The position numbers and the translations under genes were made by a program. Positions 43,764 through 51,975 of a DNA stretch of 64,000 nt are shown one piece after another. How positions within the stretch are numbered: position 1 is the first letter of the stretch; the number at the start of each line of letters is the position of its first letter. This stretch comes from JACVRN01 sp963715565 (GTDB lineage: Bacteria > Acidobacteriota > Blastocatellia > Pyrinomonadales > Pyrinomonadaceae): positions 4,898,001 through 4,962,000 of the forward strand of contig OY970256.1 of assembly GCA_963715565.1 (NCBI GenBank), in the 5' to 3' direction. The notes under the pieces are model-generated. The model saw nothing but the letters and a program-made list of their open reading frames with translations, was not told where the DNA came from and did no database searches.

Positions 43764-44999
43764 TTGCGAATACTGTGGCTTAAAACAGAGCTTCTTCATC
43801 CCGTGGATAAGGGCGGGAAGATACGCACCTACCAGATGCTCAAGGCTCTGAGGCGCGAGCATCACGTCACATATTTGACGCTCGACGACGGCACGGGAGC
43901 CGTGGACGCGCGCGAGCAGGCAGAGGAATATTGTCATGAGCTGGTCACGATTCCGCATCGCGTGCGCGAGAAATTCTCCGCCGCTTTTTATGCGGAGCTT
44001 GCGCAGAACATGGTCTCGCGCCTGCCTTACGCTATTAAAAAATATGAAAGCCCTGCTATGCGAAGCGAAATCGCGGCGCGCGCAGGAGCTTTCGACGTGC
44101 TCGTCTGTGATTTCTTAACGCCGAGCGTGAACCTGCCCGCTCGCTTGTCGCTTGCCACCGTGCTCTTTCAACACAACGTCGAGGCGATGATCTGGCAGCG
44201 TCATTACGAAATCCAGACCAACGCCGTCAAAAAAGCTTTCCTTCGCGACCAGTGGCGAAAGATGCGCGCGTTCGAGCGCGAGGCTTGCCGCAGCTTTGAC
44301 CAGACGGTGGCCGTCTCGCGCGAGGACGCAGAAGTGATGCGGCGGGAGTACGAAGTGGAAAACGTGTTGGACGTACCGACGGGCGTGGACACGGATTACT
44401 TTCGCCCGCGCGGATTGGCAGAGCGCGACCCGCGCGAGATTGTCTTCACGGGTTCTATGGATTGGCTGCCGAACGAAGATGCCATCAGATTTTTCACGAT
44501 GGAAATCCTGCCCCTCATACGCCGCGCCGTCCCTGACGTGAAGCTCACGGTCGTGGGCCGCAATCCTTACCCGAGCCTCGTAGAGTTGGCCGCGCGCGAT
44601 AGTGGCGTCACGGTCACGGGGCGCGTCGAAGACGTGCGCCCCTTTATGGAGCGCGCGAGCGTTTACATCGTGCCGATTCGTGTGGGCGGCGGGACGCGTC
44701 TGAAAATTTACGAAGCGATGGCGATGGAGAAGGCTGTCGTCTCGACCACCATTGGAGCCGAAGGGCTGCCAGTCCGTGACGGCGAGGAGCTTGTTCTGGC
44801 CGACGCCCCAGAAGCTTTCGCAGACGCAGTGGTTCGCCTTCTCACTGACGAAGATGACGCGCGACGTCTTGGCGCACAGGCTGCGGCGAGCGTGCGCGCG
44901 CAATTCGGCTGGGAACGGGTCGCCGCGCGCTTCGCGGAGATTTGCGAGCGCGCCCATCTGGCGCACACCAGAAAAGGCGGGACGGCGGAAGCCGCATGA
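43764..44999 (+). CDS. GT4-family glycosyltransferase
   Basis: A 411-residue GT-B enzyme starting with TTG 43764 (LRILWLKTELLHPVDKGGKIRTY), with GAGGGG 14-19 nt upstream. Longer frames overlap the amidotransferase gene and are rejected. IVFTGSMDWLPNEDAIRFF, LTVVGRNPYPSLVELA and VPIRVGGGTRLKIYEAMAMEKAVVSTTIGAEGL form the donor-binding half, as in the family of exosortase-associated GT4 enzymes. Confidence 0.85.
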   Translation: MRILWLKTELLHPVDKGGKIRTYQMLKALRREHHVTYLTLDDGTGAVDAREQAEEYCHELVTIPHRVREKFSAAFYAELAQNMVSRLPYAIKKYESPAMRSEIAARAGAFDVLVCDFLTPSVNLPARLSLATVLFQHNVEAMIWQRHYEIQTNAVKKAFLRDQWRKMRAFEREACRSFDQTVAVSREDAEVMRREYEVENVLDVPTGVDTDYFRPRGLAERDPREIVFTGSMDWLPNEDAIRFFTMEILPLIRRAVPDVKLTVVGRNPYPSLVELAARDSGVTVTGRVEDVRPFMERASVYIVPIRVGGGTRLKIYEAMAMEKAVVSTTIGAEGLPVRDGEELVLADAPEAFADAVVRLLTDEDDARRLGAQAAASVRAQFGWERVAARFAEICERAHLAHTRKGGTAEAA

Positions 45000-45015
45000 T
45001 AATTGCGGAACGAAG

Positions 45016-45078
45016 GAATTGATTCATTGATTCATCGGTTCATTGATTCATTGAAACAATGAACCGATGAATCAATTC
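45016..45078. repeat. TTGATTCA octamer hairpin
   Basis: The 5' arm 45016-45045 (30 nt) and 3' arm 45057-45078 (22 nt) are identical as reverse complements except that the 5' arm holds one extra TTGATTCA octamer. It is sister to 20370-20430. It ends 5 nt before the next ATG. Confidence 0.92.
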
Positions 45079-45083
45079 TTTAG

Positions 45084-46793
45084 ATGAGTCATTCTAAATC
45101 GCAACTGTGGAGAGATTGGGCGCGACGGTTTGGCCCGGCGCTCGTGATCTACCTGTTCGCGACGATTATCACCGACGCATATTTCATGGCCGACACGGTT
45201 GATTACATAGATTCAATCGTCGCGTTTGAAGAAGGAGTCAATTACAGGTTCTGGGAGTTCGGGCATCTTTTCTGGCGACCCGTGGGATGGCTCGTCTTAA
45301 GTGTAGTGAAGCCTCTCGTTGTGACGGGACTCGGGATGGATTTGAGGGCGGGCACGGCGCTGGTGCTGGTGGCTATCAACTGGCTGGCGGGTTTGTTGTG
45401 CGTTCTGCTGTTGGTTGACGTGGTGAGCCGCGTCGCGCCAAGACCCCTTTGGGTTGCGCATATCGTTGCCATCGCTTTCGTCTTCACACATGGATTTTTA
45501 AACTACACGCAGACGGGCAGCCCCTACGTTGCCGGTCTGGCCTTTCTGCTTCTAGGCCTGAGCCTCTCTCTCAGAGGCGCAGAGCGCGAAGGGAGTTCGC
45601 GTGCGTTAGCTCTGGTGGCGGGTCTGGCTTTGAGCCTCTCCGTCACGATGTGGTTTCTATACGTGTGGGCGATACCGGCGGCCCTTGTTGCGCCGCTCCT
45701 CGTTTACGGGTTTGACCGGAAGCGTTTTCGTTTTGTTCTTGAGACCTCGATTGTGTACGCCGTCTTCACGGGTCTCTCTTACGCGGCGGTGCTTTTTCAT
45801 TTAGGCCTCTTCAACGTCGCAGGCGTGAGAGCGTGGATTGTGGATTCTGCACATGGCAGCGAAGTGCGTGGGGCGGCGCGTATGATTTTTGGCTTCGCGC
45901 GCTCCTTTATCAACATGAGCAACGACGGGATGCTGTTCAAGCGTTTTCTGCTTCATGACCCTTTCAACACGGTCACTGTATGGGACATGCTGCGCTTGAG
46001 CGTGTGGAAGGTGCTGCTGTTCTATCTCTTCGTTGTTGCCGTCGCTGCGGGGCTGTGGCGGGGCGAGCGTGAAAAGCGCATGCTCGCTTTGCTCGCGTTG
46101 GGAAGCGTGCCGGTTATGCTCTTTGCGCTCTTTTATGACGGCGGAGCGGTCGAGCGTTACTTTCCGCTTTATCCATACCTGACCATCGCGCTCGCGATTT
46201 TTTTAGCCAGCGAGCGCGCGTGGCGTCCGTTGAAATACGTGGCGATTCTTTTCATCATCACGATGGCCGTGGTCAATACACAGGCGCTTTCAAAAACGAA
46301 TTTGGAGCGGCAGGAGGAAGCTGTGGCCGCGCGCGTCCGCGATTTAGTGCCGCAACTGAAGCCGCACAGCGTTGTGTACGTCGCCAACTGGCAGGATGAG
46401 CTGGTGAATTTCAGCCGCAGCTTTCCCTTTCATCCAATCAATGCGCGCCGGAACAATTTACAGATGGACGCGCTCGTCACACCCGGCACGCAGTTCGCCG
46501 CCGAGTGGCGCGAGGATTTCGCGGCGCGCGTGTTGAAGGTCTGGGCAGAGGGCGGCGACGTGTGGGTTTCGGTGCGCGTGCTCACGGAGCAGCCACGCTC
46601 TGAATGGAACTGGGTCGAAGGCGACGAGCGCGCAGTTTCGTGGCCCGACTTTCGTCGCTTCTTCTCGCAGTTGGAGATGACGGACGGAGCGGGCGGCGCG
46701 GACGGCTTCCTTCGTCTAGCGCCTTCGCCGGAGAATGAGAAAATTTTGCGCCCGCTCGCGGAGAGCATCGACCGGAATCGTCCGGGAAGGTAA
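45084..46793 (+). CDS. Polytopic membrane protein, GT-C-like
   Basis: A 569-residue protein with about ten membrane segments in the first ~410 residues and a soluble C-terminal part (~150 residues). An acidic pair in the first periplasmic loop (DAYFMADTVDYIDSIVAF) suggests a GT-C glycosyltransferase using a lipid-linked donor, but no family-specific signature was recognised. The start follows the octamer hairpin closely, without a Shine-Dalgarno. Confidence 0.6.
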   Translation: MSHSKSQLWRDWARRFGPALVIYLFATIITDAYFMADTVDYIDSIVAFEEGVNYRFWEFGHLFWRPVGWLVLSVVKPLVVTGLGMDLRAGTALVLVAINWLAGLLCVLLLVDVVSRVAPRPLWVAHIVAIAFVFTHGFLNYTQTGSPYVAGLAFLLLGLSLSLRGAEREGSSRALALVAGLALSLSVTMWFLYVWAIPAALVAPLLVYGFDRKRFRFVLETSIVYAVFTGLSYAAVLFHLGLFNVAGVRAWIVDSAHGSEVRGAARMIFGFARSFINMSNDGMLFKRFLLHDPFNTVTVWDMLRLSVWKVLLFYLFVVAVAAGLWRGEREKRMLALLALGSVPVMLFALFYDGGAVERYFPLYPYLTIALAIFLASERAWRPLKYVAILFIITMAVVNTQALSKTNLERQEEAVAARVRDLVPQLKPHSVVYVANWQDELVNFSRSFPFHPINARRNNLQMDALVTPGTQFAAEWREDFAARVLKVWAEGGDVWVSVRVLTEQPRSEWNWVEGDERAVSWPDFRRFFSQLEMTDGAGGADGFLRLAPSPENEKILRPLAESIDRNRPGR

Positions 46794-46806
46794 ATACTAA
46801 GAAGGA

Positions 46807-46959
46807 AATTAACAGGGATGGACAGGATAGACAGGATAAAAATAAATGATAAATGCAAAGTGCAAAGTGCAGAATTAAAGAATAGCTTTTCTTTCATCAT
46901 TTTGCATTTTGACTTTTGCATTGCTCTTATCCTGTCTATCCTGTCCATCCCTGTTAATT
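46807..46959. repeat. ACAGGAT nonamer hairpin with perfect 32-bp arms
   Basis: Arms 46807-46838 and 46928-46959 are perfect 32-nt reverse complements. The 3' arm equals that at 1748-1779. Its loop (about 46845-46920) is a TGCAAAG-type hairpin with core GAATTAAAGAATAGCTTTTC, the opposite orientation of the one at 1663-1740. Arms, nesting and insert are thus shared by the two loci. Confidence 0.93.
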
Positions 46960-47025
46960 CTTCCGGCTTAAAACGAGAGCGAGCGTCCCTTTCATCTTTT
47001 ATTTTTGGTAGAGGTTAAGAAAAAG

Positions 47026-48339
47026 ATGCGATTGAGCGTGTTCGGTATTGGTTATGTGGGCTGTGTCTCGGCGGCGTGCTTTGCGCGCGAAGGGCACGAG
47101 GTCACGGGCGTTGATGCCAACCCAGTCAAAGTGGAGATCGTCAATCAGGGCAAGAGCCCGATTGTTGAGGCGGGCATTGACGAGTTGATTAACGAGATGG
47201 TCGGCGCTGGACGTTTGCGCGCGACGACAGATCCTTTGGCAGCCGTCAAAGAATCCGAGCTGTCTTTGGTCTGCGTCGGCACGCCGAGCCAACCGAACGG
47301 CAGCCTTGACCTCTCTTATATCAAGCGCGTCTGTCAGGAGATAGGCGCAGGCATTGAACAGAAAGAGACGCGGCACACGGTCGTTATACGCAGCACCATG
47401 CTGCCCGGAACGATTGAGGGCGTGGTCATCCCCGCTCTGGAAGTCTACTCCGGAAAAAAGGCTGGCAAGGATTTCGGCATCGCGATTAATCCGGAGTTCC
47501 TGCGCGAAGGCACGTCGCTCAAGGATTTCTACGCGCCGCCCTTCACTTTGATCGGCGCTGATGATGAAGACGTAGCTATGCTCGTGCGTCGTCTTTACAC
47601 GAACGTCGAAGCGCCCGTCTTTGTCACTTCTTTGCGCGCCGCGGAGATGGTCAAGTACGCGTGCAACTGCTTTCACGCGCTCAAGGTTTCGTTTGCCAAC
47701 GAGATTGGAAACATCTCCAAGGCGCTCGGCATAGACAGCCACGAAGTGATGGAAGTCTTCTGTCAGGACACAAAGCTCAACCTGTCGCCGTACTACTTAA
47801 AACCCGGCTTTGCCTTCGGCGGCTCGTGTCTCCCAAAAGATTTGCGCGCCATCACGTATAAAGCGAAAGAGCTTGACGTGGATGTGCCCGTGCTGTCAGC
47901 CATCATGCAGAGCAACCGCTTGCAGGTAGAGCGCGCCGTCGAAATGGTTTTACGTACGGGGAAAAAGCGCGTGGGGCTTCTGGGCCTGAGCTTCAAGGCG
48001 GGCACGGACGACCTGCGCGAATCGCCCATGGTCACGCTGGCAGAGACTTTGCTGGGCAAGGGAATCCAGCTCGCGATTTACGACCGCGACGTTCATCTTG
48101 CGCGACTCTTCGGCGCGAACAAAGAGTACATAGAGCGCGGCATCCCGCATATCTCGCAGCTCATGCGGCCAGAGTTAACGGAAGTCCTTGAAGCATCGGA
48201 AGTCTTGATTATCGGGAACAAGTCGGAAGAGTTCCGCGACCTAGCAGAGAGACTCAAGCCCGGCCAGACCGTGATTGACCTTGCGCGGCTCTGGGCGGGC
48301 CGCAGAAGCGACGGGCAATACGAAGGAATCTGCTGGTAA
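47026..48339 (+). CDS. algD: GDP-mannose 6-dehydrogenase
   Basis: A 437-residue UDP-glucose/GDP-mannose dehydrogenase family enzyme. The N-terminal FGIGYVGCVSAACFA binds NAD. Lys210 and Asn214 (EMVKYACNCFHALK) and catalytic Cys268 (GGSCLPKDLRA) fall at the same numbers as in Pseudomonas AlgD, which oxidises GDP-mannose to GDP-mannuronate, the alginate precursor. ATG 47026 is preferred: GAGG lies 11 nt upstream and it begins the Rossmann strand. It supplies a uronic acid that the amidotransferases and lyase-like protein of this locus could act on. Confidence 0.92.
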   Translation: MRLSVFGIGYVGCVSAACFAREGHEVTGVDANPVKVEIVNQGKSPIVEAGIDELINEMVGAGRLRATTDPLAAVKESELSLVCVGTPSQPNGSLDLSYIKRVCQEIGAGIEQKETRHTVVIRSTMLPGTIEGVVIPALEVYSGKKAGKDFGIAINPEFLREGTSLKDFYAPPFTLIGADDEDVAMLVRRLYTNVEAPVFVTSLRAAEMVKYACNCFHALKVSFANEIGNISKALGIDSHEVMEVFCQDTKLNLSPYYLKPGFAFGGSCLPKDLRAITYKAKELDVDVPVLSAIMQSNRLQVERAVEMVLRTGKKRVGLLGLSFKAGTDDLRESPMVTLAETLLGKGIQLAIYDRDVHLARLFGANKEYIERGIPHISQLMRPELTEVLEASEVLIIGNKSEEFRDLAERLKPGQTVIDLARLWAGRRSDGQYEGICW

Positions 48340-48342
48340 AAG

Positions 48343-48460
48343 AATTTGCGATTTTAGATTTTAGATTTTCGATTGGAAGCGGACAAATCAGAGATTTGAA
48401 ATTTAAAAGCTTTTCATCCTCTTCCAAATCGCAAATCGGCAATCGCAAATCTAAAATCTT
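48343..48460. repeat. GATTTGC heptamer hairpin (inverted relative to 15742)
   Basis: Runs of GATTTTA/GATTTTC heptamers at 48347-48375 oppose AATCGCA/AATCTAA-type heptamers at 48424-48459. The core reads, in reverse, TGAAAAGCTTTTAAATTTC then AAATCTCTGATTTGTCC, the same as at 15783-15822. It begins 3 nt after the AlgD stop and ends 2 nt before the next ATG. Confidence 0.9.
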
Positions 48461-48461
48461 T

Positions 48462-49070
48462 ATGCGTCGTCTGCGCATTATTTTAGCTCTAGTCATCCTG
48501 TGGCCTGTGCTCGCGTGGGTTGCGGCGCGCGGTCTGGTGACGGGCGCGGAGCTTGAACGAGGGGATGCTATCGTCGTTCTGAGCGGGTCGTCTGCGTTTG
48601 TCGAGCGCACGCGTCGCGCTGCCGAGTTGTATCATGCGGGGCGTGCTCCACGCATTATCCTGACCAACGACAACCAGCCGAGCGGTTGGTCTCAGAGCGA
48701 ACAGCGCAATCCTCTTTTTGTAGAGCGCGCGTTAGCCGAGCTGACAAACGCGGGCGTGCCCAAAGAGAAGATTGTTATCCTCGCCGAGCCCGTCGCGAGC
48801 ACCTTTGATGAAGCGGTGCTCGCGCGCGATTATGCACGGCATGAGAACATGCGCGCGGTCATCTTTGTGACCTCCGCTTATCACTCGCGGCGCGCGTTGT
48901 GGACTGCGCGCAAGGTGTTCGAGGGAAGCGGCATCGAAGTCGGCCTCGCTGCTCCGGTTGATGGCGTCAACACGCCTTCGCCTTTGACGTGGTGGCTCAG
49001 CCCGCGCGGCTGGCGCATGGTCGCAGAAGAGTATCCGAAGCTCGTCTATTACCGGCTGTGGTATCGTTGA
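48462..49070 (+). CDS. DUF218 (YdcF/SanA-like) membrane protein
   Basis: A 202-residue protein with one N-terminal membrane helix (IILALVILWPVLAWVAA) and the DUF218 fold: GDAIVVLSGSSAFVERTRRAAELYHAGRAPRIILTND, then VILAEPVASTFDEAVLARDY and VIFVTSAYHSRRALWTARK. Members such as ElyC and SanA affect envelope integrity; no biochemical role is certain. ATG 48462 is used; the longer in-frame start is encoded by the repeat. Confidence 0.82.
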   Translation: MRRLRIILALVILWPVLAWVAARGLVTGAELERGDAIVVLSGSSAFVERTRRAAELYHAGRAPRIILTNDNQPSGWSQSEQRNPLFVERALAELTNAGVPKEKIVILAEPVASTFDEAVLARDYARHENMRAVIFVTSAYHSRRALWTARKVFEGSGIEVGLAAPVDGVNTPSPLTWWLSPRGWRMVAEEYPKLVYYRLWYR

Positions 49071-49098
49071 AAAAGTGGATGAGCATAAACGGAAACTG

Positions 49099-50661
49099 AT
49101 GATAAACATGAAGAAGAAACTTCATACAAGGGAACGAATCTCCCGTGCGGTTATTGGCTGTGTGCTGGTCGTCTTGTGTCTGGCGGTGGCCGAGATGAGC
49201 CTGTCTTGCGCTGGACAGGAGCGCAGGCGGCGTGTGGGTGAAGGAAGTGCGTCGGGGATTTTGGTTAAAGCGGGCGACGATTTGCAGGCGGCGATAGATG
49301 CTGCGCGTCCGGGCGAGACGCTGCTTCTGGAAGCGGGCGCGACCTTTCGCGGCACGTTCCGGCTACCTAAAAAGGTGGGCGCGGAGTTTATCACCATTCG
49401 CTCAAGCGCAAGGGACGCGCAACTGCCGCAGGCTGGGCAGCGCATTGAGCCTGCGCGTTACGCATCCTCGCTCCCGAAAATTGTTTCCGACCGTGGAGGC
49501 GTCGCTGCTCTGACAGCAATGCCGGGCGCTCATCATTACCGCTTCGTCGCGGTCGAGTTCGGCCCCGTGCCGGGAGGCGAAGGCAACATAGTGCAACTGG
49601 GGACGGGCGAGGAAAAGACGCTCGAAGAGTTGCCGCACACGTTTGAGTTTGACCGCGTCTGGGTGCACGGCGACGCGACGAACGGCCAGCGTAGAGGCAT
49701 AGCCCTGAACGCACGCAACGTGCGCGTCCTCAATAGTCATTTCTCGGACATCAAACGGCGCGGCGACGAAAGCCAGGCGCTCTGCGGCTGGGGCGGCGAT
49801 GGGCCGTTCGAGATTGTCAACAACTACATAGAAGCCGCAGCCGAGGGCATACTCTTCGGCGGCGCTGCGCCCACGCTCAAAATCGTCCCCGCGAATATCA
49901 CCGTGCGCGGCAACCATTTTAATAAGCCTTTGAGTTGGCGCGGGCAGGGCTGGGTCGTCAAAAATCATTTCGAGCTGAAGAACGCGCGGCGCGTCAACGT
50001 GGACGGCAACCTGATGACGAACACCTGGGGCGGTGGGCAGGACGGAACTGCCGTGCTCTTTACAGTCCGCGACGAAGAAGGACATGCCTCACAGGCCACT
50101 GTCGAAGACGTGACCTTTACCAACAACATCGTGCGCGGGGCGGGCGGCGCGTTTCAGTTCTTAGGCGGCGAAGGACAGGGGGGCAGGCGCGTCACCGTGC
50201 GCAACAATCTTTTTGAGGACATCAACGGCGCGAAGTGGGACGGCCCCGGCCAGTTCATGACCATCGCCGATTGGGACGGGCTTGTCGTAGAGCACAACAC
50301 GATTCTCACCACAGGCAACATCACAAAAGCGTTCGGCAGGCCCACCACAGGATTAGTCTTTCGCAACAACATCGTGCCGCAGAACGAGTACGGCTTTCAC
50401 GGCGACGACCGCGCGTCAGGTCAGGACACGCTCGATTTTTATTTTCCCAGAAGCGTGATGAGCAACAACGCCATCATCGGCGGCGACGCGACGAGCTACA
50501 AGGGACGCAACATGTACCCGGCCTCCGTGCGTCAGGTAAAGTTCGTCAACGCCGAAGGCGGCGATTATCGTCTGCAAGCAGACAGCCCATTAAAGCGCGC
50601 CGCTTCGGACGGCACAGACATCGGCGCGACCATAGACCCGCAGACGGTTGGAAAAGTCTGA
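49099..50661 (+). CDS. Secreted right-handed beta-helix protein (paralogue 1)
   Basis: About 520 residues. A hydrophobic N-terminal segment (AVIGCVLVVLCLAVAEMSLSC) suggests export, possibly as a lipoprotein although the lipobox is poor. The body has VKAGDDLQAAIDAARPGETLLLEAGATFRGTF and repeated asparagine-rich beta-helix rungs (ITVRGNHFNKPLSWRGQ, VTFTNNIVRGAGG, RVTVRNNLFEDINGAKW). The same rungs occur in the protein at 56266. Beta-helix folds of this kind include uronate-polymer lyases (PL6-like) and epimerases, a plausible but unproven role here. ATG 49099 has GGAAA upstream; ATG 49108 is an alternative. Confidence 0.75.
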   Translation: MINMKKKLHTRERISRAVIGCVLVVLCLAVAEMSLSCAGQERRRRVGEGSASGILVKAGDDLQAAIDAARPGETLLLEAGATFRGTFRLPKKVGAEFITIRSSARDAQLPQAGQRIEPARYASSLPKIVSDRGGVAALTAMPGAHHYRFVAVEFGPVPGGEGNIVQLGTGEEKTLEELPHTFEFDRVWVHGDATNGQRRGIALNARNVRVLNSHFSDIKRRGDESQALCGWGGDGPFEIVNNYIEAAAEGILFGGAAPTLKIVPANITVRGNHFNKPLSWRGQGWVVKNHFELKNARRVNVDGNLMTNTWGGGQDGTAVLFTVRDEEGHASQATVEDVTFTNNIVRGAGGAFQFLGGEGQGGRRVTVRNNLFEDINGAKWDGPGQFMTIADWDGLVVEHNTILTTGNITKAFGRPTTGLVFRNNIVPQNEYGFHGDDRASGQDTLDFYFPRSVMSNNAIIGGDATSYKGRNMYPASVRQVKFVNAEGGDYRLQADSPLKRAASDGTDIGATIDPQTVGKV

Positions 50662-50698
50662 AGAAACGTCGTTTCGATGTAAGCAAGCATAAGTATTC

Positions 50699-50882
50699 GC
50701 CCCGTAGGGGCGAGATATCAGTAGCCCACGGCGTGAGCCGTGGGAACAAAAGCATTCAATAAATAATTAAGCCCCGTCAGGGGCGACATCAATGTCGCCC
50801 CTGACGGGGCTCTAAATTTAATCCGACATGTGTTCCCACCACTGACGTGGTGGGCTACTGATATCTCGCCCCTTTCAGGGGC
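50699..50882. repeat. Nested GC-rich palindrome between convergent genes
   Basis: Outer arms: 50699-50747 against 50831-50882, pairing through GGGGCGAGATATCAGTAGCCC and its complement with small internal hairpins (CCCACGGCGTGAGCCGTGGG; CCCACCACTGACGTGGTGGG). The inner palindrome 50770-50811 has perfect 20-bp arms around CA. It sits between two convergent genes, so it could end transcription from both sides. The style recalls REP/RAYT-type palindromes. It is GC-rich, unlike the heptamer elements. Confidence 0.88.
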
Positions 50883-50908
50883 TCATGAAGATTTAATTTC
50901 TTTGCTGA

Positions 50909-51592
50909 TTACCCTTCATCTGTTGCGTTTGCTTTCGCGCGGCGGCGGCGAAGCCGGGCGGCGACTCCGGCAAGGCCGGTGCCTAAGAGGAGCATGGAGG
51001 CGGGCTCGGGCGTGGCCGTCGGGGAAGAGAAGTTGTAGCTGACGCTGCGCACGGAGTAGACGCGGTTGCCGCTCGAGTCCAGATAGCTGGATAGTTGCAG
51101 CGTGGCTAAACCTTCGCCTCGCATCGTCGTGCTGAAGACCCAGCCGCCCGGACACGGGGCAGACATGACACTCTCTGTGCAGCCCTGCATGAGTCCTTCA
51201 AAAGTAAACGGCACGACGAGCGTCACGTTCGCCGCATCGTCGTTCGGCACTGTGAAAGAGGCGGTGGTGAAACGCACCTGGCTGTCGTAGTAGAGATGGT
51301 CGTAGTTGACGCCGTTGACGATGCCTGAACCGGCGCGAATATCAAGACCGACCCTATAAAGCGAAGCATCCACGGCCTGCCCGCTCGTGCAGGGAGAGCA
51401 CGCGAGCGTAGAGCCGTTGATCCACCCGTTCAAGGTCATTCCCTGTCCTTGAAACGTAAAACTCCCGCCGCTCGCCGTGGGCATGTCCAGAGAGCCTGTG
51501 TTGATAACGACTCCGTCGGCGCGCGCTTCTTGTGGGAGAAAGCAGAGCGCGAACAGTATGACGAGCGGGAGCACTTTGAGGTGAAGTCGCAT
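50909..51592 (-). CDS. PEP-CTERM sorted exported protein
   Basis: A 227-residue protein with a signal peptide (KVLPLVILFALCFLPQEARA, cleaved near ARA-DG) and a C-terminal PEP-CTERM signal: PEPASMLLLGTGLAGVAARL followed by RRRR. Exosortase cleaves this motif and anchors the protein in the envelope; the exosortase is encoded 8 kb away. The body has Cys pairs (ACSPC; CTESVMSAPC), probably disulfide-bonded outside the cell. It is the only recognisable substrate in the window. Confidence 0.9.
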   Translation of the reverse strand: MRLHLKVLPLVILFALCFLPQEARADGVVINTGSLDMPTASGGSFTFQGQGMTLNGWINGSTLACSPCTSGQAVDASLYRVGLDIRAGSGIVNGVNYDHLYYDSQVRFTTASFTVPNDDAANVTLVVPFTFEGLMQGCTESVMSAPCPGGWVFSTTMRGEGLATLQLSSYLDSSGNRVYSVRSVSYNFSSPTATPEPASMLLLGTGLAGVAARLRRRRAKANATDEG

Positions 51593-51975
51593 ATGAGATA
51601 AAAGCCTTCGTGAAACTCGTATGAAAATCTGGAACGGTGAATGCTTATCAAAAGAGAGCCGTGATTGGCATCACTCGCGGGGCGCAACGAGCGTCAAATG
51701 CTTCGCGCTCGCGCTCCCTGTAAATAATAGTTTGAATCATGTGAAGTTTTCATAAATAAAGCTGGGAATCCTTTCCAAAGGGTTCACGCAAAAGCTCTGC
51801 GTGTAAAACTCTTTACGCTCGGGCAGGCTTTGTGCTATCTCTTCTCCAAACCATGTCCATAAGCTCTCGAAGGCACAGGGCTTTCAGCGTCTTCTTTGTG
51901 GAACTTCGAGCCGGTTCGACCTCTCTATAAAACAGTAGTCATCGAGTGCCCTGAACGTTTTTGGAGTCTTGCCCC
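51593..51975. other. 383-nt divergent leader, no gene
   Basis: This is the gap between the divergent PEP-CTERM gene and the large secreted protein. TTGAAT (51732) and TAAATA (51753) could be a weak promoter (15-nt spacing). A stretch around 51758-51800 contains TTCACGCAAAAGC and looks slightly like a riboswitch core but lacks the rest, so no RNA is called. Confidence 0.3.

Noticed and set aside
1578..48461. Heptamer repeats as CRISPR arrays
   Set aside because: The repeated words are 7-9 nt and contiguous, with no spacers; the structures are inverted, not direct, repeats and no cas genes are present.
51758..51800. Possible third c-di-GMP riboswitch before the large secreted protein
   Set aside because: Only TTCACGCAAAAGC resembles the core; the 5' AAAGGCAAACC-like strand and the 3' GGTTNCCG strand are missing.
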